From Actinomycetota bacterium (GTDB taxonomy: Bacteria > Actinomycetota > Thermoleophilia > Gaiellales > Gaiellaceae): a stretch of 6,521 bases of DNA. The translations under genes were made by a program, and so were the position numbers. The DNA lies in contig PMMN01000048.1 of the NCBI GenBank assembly GCA_003162235.1, positions 23,219-29,739 of the forward strand. The letters run 5' to 3'. Under the pieces are notes generated by a model. That model was not told where the DNA came from, did not search any database, and saw only the letters and a list, made by a program, of their open reading frames with translations. Shown here one piece after another: positions 4,996 to 6,521 of this stretch (positions are counted from its first letter, which is position 1; every line of letters begins with the position of its first letter).

Positions 4996-6521
4996 GTGTC
5001 CACTCAGTTCGAGCACCTCAGCCAGGACCGCCTACGCGCTCTCGTCGGCGCCGGAATCGCTCTCAACTCAGAGCTCTCACTCGAAGGCGTTCTCTCGCGT
5101 CTGGTCGAGTCGGCCGCGGGCCTCACCGGCGCCCGCCACGCGGCTCTGGGAGTGGTCGGGCCCTCCGGTAGCGAGCTCGAGCGCTTCGTCACCTTCGGAA
5201 TCGAGCAGGGCGCCGCCCTCGGCGGGCCGGGGACGCTGAGCGTGCCGATCCTGATTCGGGGCACGGCCTTCGGCAATCTCTTCCTGGCGGCCAAGCGGAA
5301 CGCCCAGTTCTTCACCGCAGAAGACGAGGAGGTCATGCGTGTGCTCGCCGATCAGGCCTCGGTGGCGATCGAGAACGCGCGCCTGTACGAGTCGGCGACG
5401 GGCTGGCTGAAGCAGCTCGAATCGCTGAACGAGGTTGGCAACGCGCTCGTTCGCGAGACCGACCTCACGAGGCTGCTCCAGCTCATCTGTCAGCGCCTGC
5501 GCGAGCTTTTACGGGCGCGGATGGTTGCGATCGGGTTGCCGGCGAGCGACGAGGAAATGCGTTTCGCCGCCGCCGACGGCGAAGGCGCCGCGGATGTGCT
5601 CGAGACGCGGATGCCGCGCGGCCGCTCGAAGCTCGGACTGGTGCTCGAGAGGCGCAGGAGCGAGCGCGTCGACTCGGCGATCGACGATCCCGAGGTGAAC
5701 CCCGAGATCGCGCGCCGGATCGGCATCAACGCCGGTCTGTGGGTGCCGCTGCTCGTGCGCGAGCGGGCGATCGGCGTGATCATGGTCGTCGATCGTGTCG
5801 GCTCCGATCCCCGTTTCAGCGACGAGGATCTTCGCCTGGCCGAAGTCTTCGCCTCCCGGGCCGCGGTCGCTGTGGAGATGTCCGAGCGTGTTGCCCGGGA
5901 TGCGCTGCGCCGCGTCGTTGCCGCACAGGAGTTAGAGCGCCGGCGCCTCTCGCGCGAGCTCCACGACGAGACCGGCCAGACGCTCACCTCCGTGCTGCTG
6001 GGGTTGCAGACGATCGCCGAGGCGCCCGGCTCGGAGCGCGCCGGTGCCGAAGTCGATCGCATACGCGAGCTCGTGACCCAGACGCTCCGGGACGTTCGCC
6101 GGCTCGCGGTCGAGCTGCGCCCGAAGGCGCTCGACGATTTCGGGCTCGTGCCTGCACTCGAGCGGTTGGGAACCGGCTTCAGCGAGCAGACGGGTATTCG
6201 TGTCGAAGTCCAGTCCTATCTGGGCGGCGATCGGCTTCCGAGCGAGATCGAGACCGCGCTCTACCGGATCGTGCAGGAGTCGCTGACGAACGTGGTCAAG
6301 CACGCTCGCGCCAGCTCGGTGAGTGTCCTGATCACGCGCAAGAACGGTAGTGTGATCGCGGTGATCGAGGATGATGGACGCGGTTTCGACGCCGGGGCCG
6401 GTCGCGACGAGGGCCTCGGACTCGTCGGAATGGAGGAACGAGTGGCGCTTCTGAACGGAAGACTGCAGGTCGAATCGAGCGAGGGTGCGGGGACGACCAT
6501 CGTGGCCGAGGTGCCGCTGCC
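4996..6521 (+). CDS. GAF-GAF sensor histidine kinase, NarL/DesK class (3' end missing)
   Basis: The frame is open from GTG 4996 to the window edge (508 complete codons, no stop), so only the last residues are missing. No membrane segment is seen; it is a soluble sensor. GAF1 spans about residues 27-131 (to VAIENARLYE) and GAF2 about 144-298, followed by a helical linker. The HisKA_3 dimerisation domain holds the phospho-acceptor H323 in RRLSRELHDETGQ. The ATPase domain has the N-box QESLTNVVKHA (427-437), G1 DDGRGF (459-464), GLGLVGMEER (473-482) and GAGTTI (497-502). The architecture resembles mycobacterial DevS/DosT, which sense gases or redox through heme in GAF1; here GAF1 is shortened and the ligand is unknown. 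Partner: probably a NarL-type response regulator beyond the right edge. The start is the first GTG after an in-frame TAG at 4894-4896; no ATG or earlier GTG exists in between. It diverges from the DsbA operon. Confidence 0.9.
   Translation, partial: MSTQFEHLSQDRLRALVGAGIALNSELSLEGVLSRLVESAAGLTGARHAALGVVGPSGSELERFVTFGIEQGAALGGPGTLSVPILIRGTAFGNLFLAAKRNAQFFTAEDEEVMRVLADQASVAIENARLYESATGWLKQLESLNEVGNALVRETDLTRLLQLICQRLRELLRARMVAIGLPASDEEMRFAAADGEGAADVLETRMPRGRSKLGLVLERRRSERVDSAIDDPEVNPEIARRIGINAGLWVPLLVRERAIGVIMVVDRVGSDPRFSDEDLRLAEVFASRAAVAVEMSERVARDALRRVVAAQELERRRLSRELHDETGQTLTSVLLGLQTIAEAPGSERAGAEVDRIRELVTQTLRDVRRLAVELRPKALDDFGLVPALERLGTGFSEQTGIRVEVQSYLGGDRLPSEIETALYRIVQESLTNVVKHARASSVSVLITRKNGSVIAVIEDDGRGFDAGAGRDEGLGLVGMEERVALLNGRLQVESSEGAGTTIVAEVPL

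Noticed and set aside
5490..6062. 190-codon minus-strand and 203-codon plus-strand (5739-6350) frames within the kinase region
   Set aside because: Both are Ser/Arg- or Arg/Ala-rich shadows of the kinase reading frame, which alone shows the H, N and G boxes.
1..6521. CRISPR array, insertion sequence, tRNA/rRNA or integration-site repeats
   Set aside because: No regularly spaced repeats, transposase motifs, terminal inverted repeats or tRNA-like cloverleaf were seen. Gene content and codon bias are uniform throughout.

Overview
The window is GC-rich bacterial chromosomal DNA with strong G/C third-position bias, frequent GTG starts and 4-bp gene overlaps. The gene content (a VKOR paired with a membrane-anchored DsbA-like thioredoxin, a PAS-LuxR regulator, and a GAF-GAF NarL-class histidine kinase resembling mycobacterial DevS/DosT) suggests an actinobacterium, possibly of the Thermoleophilia (Gaiella/Solirubrobacter) type. 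The phylum is a fair inference; the class is a guess. I see no mobile element, CRISPR array, tRNA or rRNA.

Layout. Left edge, minus strand: the first codons of a gene running off the window (start at 18, strong Shine-Dalgarno), preceded by a short-chain flavodoxin (152-598). Diverging from the flavodoxin across a 204-bp gap is a PAS-LuxR transcription factor (803-1384) with a cysteine cluster in its PAS domain. Next, same strand, is a 365-residue class II aldolase/adducin protein (1505-2602) with an unrecognised N-terminal domain of about 150 residues. It converges on a three-gene minus-strand operon across a 164-bp gap holding a possible terminator hairpin. In transcription order the operon is DsbA-like thioredoxin (4834-4130), VKOR (4133-3714) and an NAD-dependent epimerase/reductase (3717-2767). 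Both junctions are 4-bp GTGA overlaps. Diverging from the operon is a soluble sensor histidine kinase (4996 to the right edge, 3' end missing), the longest gene here, which stays open to the last base.

How they work together. DsbA-like protein and VKOR form a recognised oxidative-folding pair: the first oxidises thiols of exported proteins and VKOR re-oxidises it, passing electrons to quinone. The epimerase is translationally coupled to them, but its biochemical link is unknown. The kinase probably signals to a NarL-type response regulator beyond the right edge. The flavodoxin and Cys-bearing PAS regulator may be a redox-linked divergent pair (inference).

Nothing here is clearly a new system. 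The points most worth a second look are the fused N-terminal domain and atypical C-terminus of the aldolase, the shortened first GAF domain of the kinase, its probable leaderless start, and the inverted repeats in the intergenic regions.
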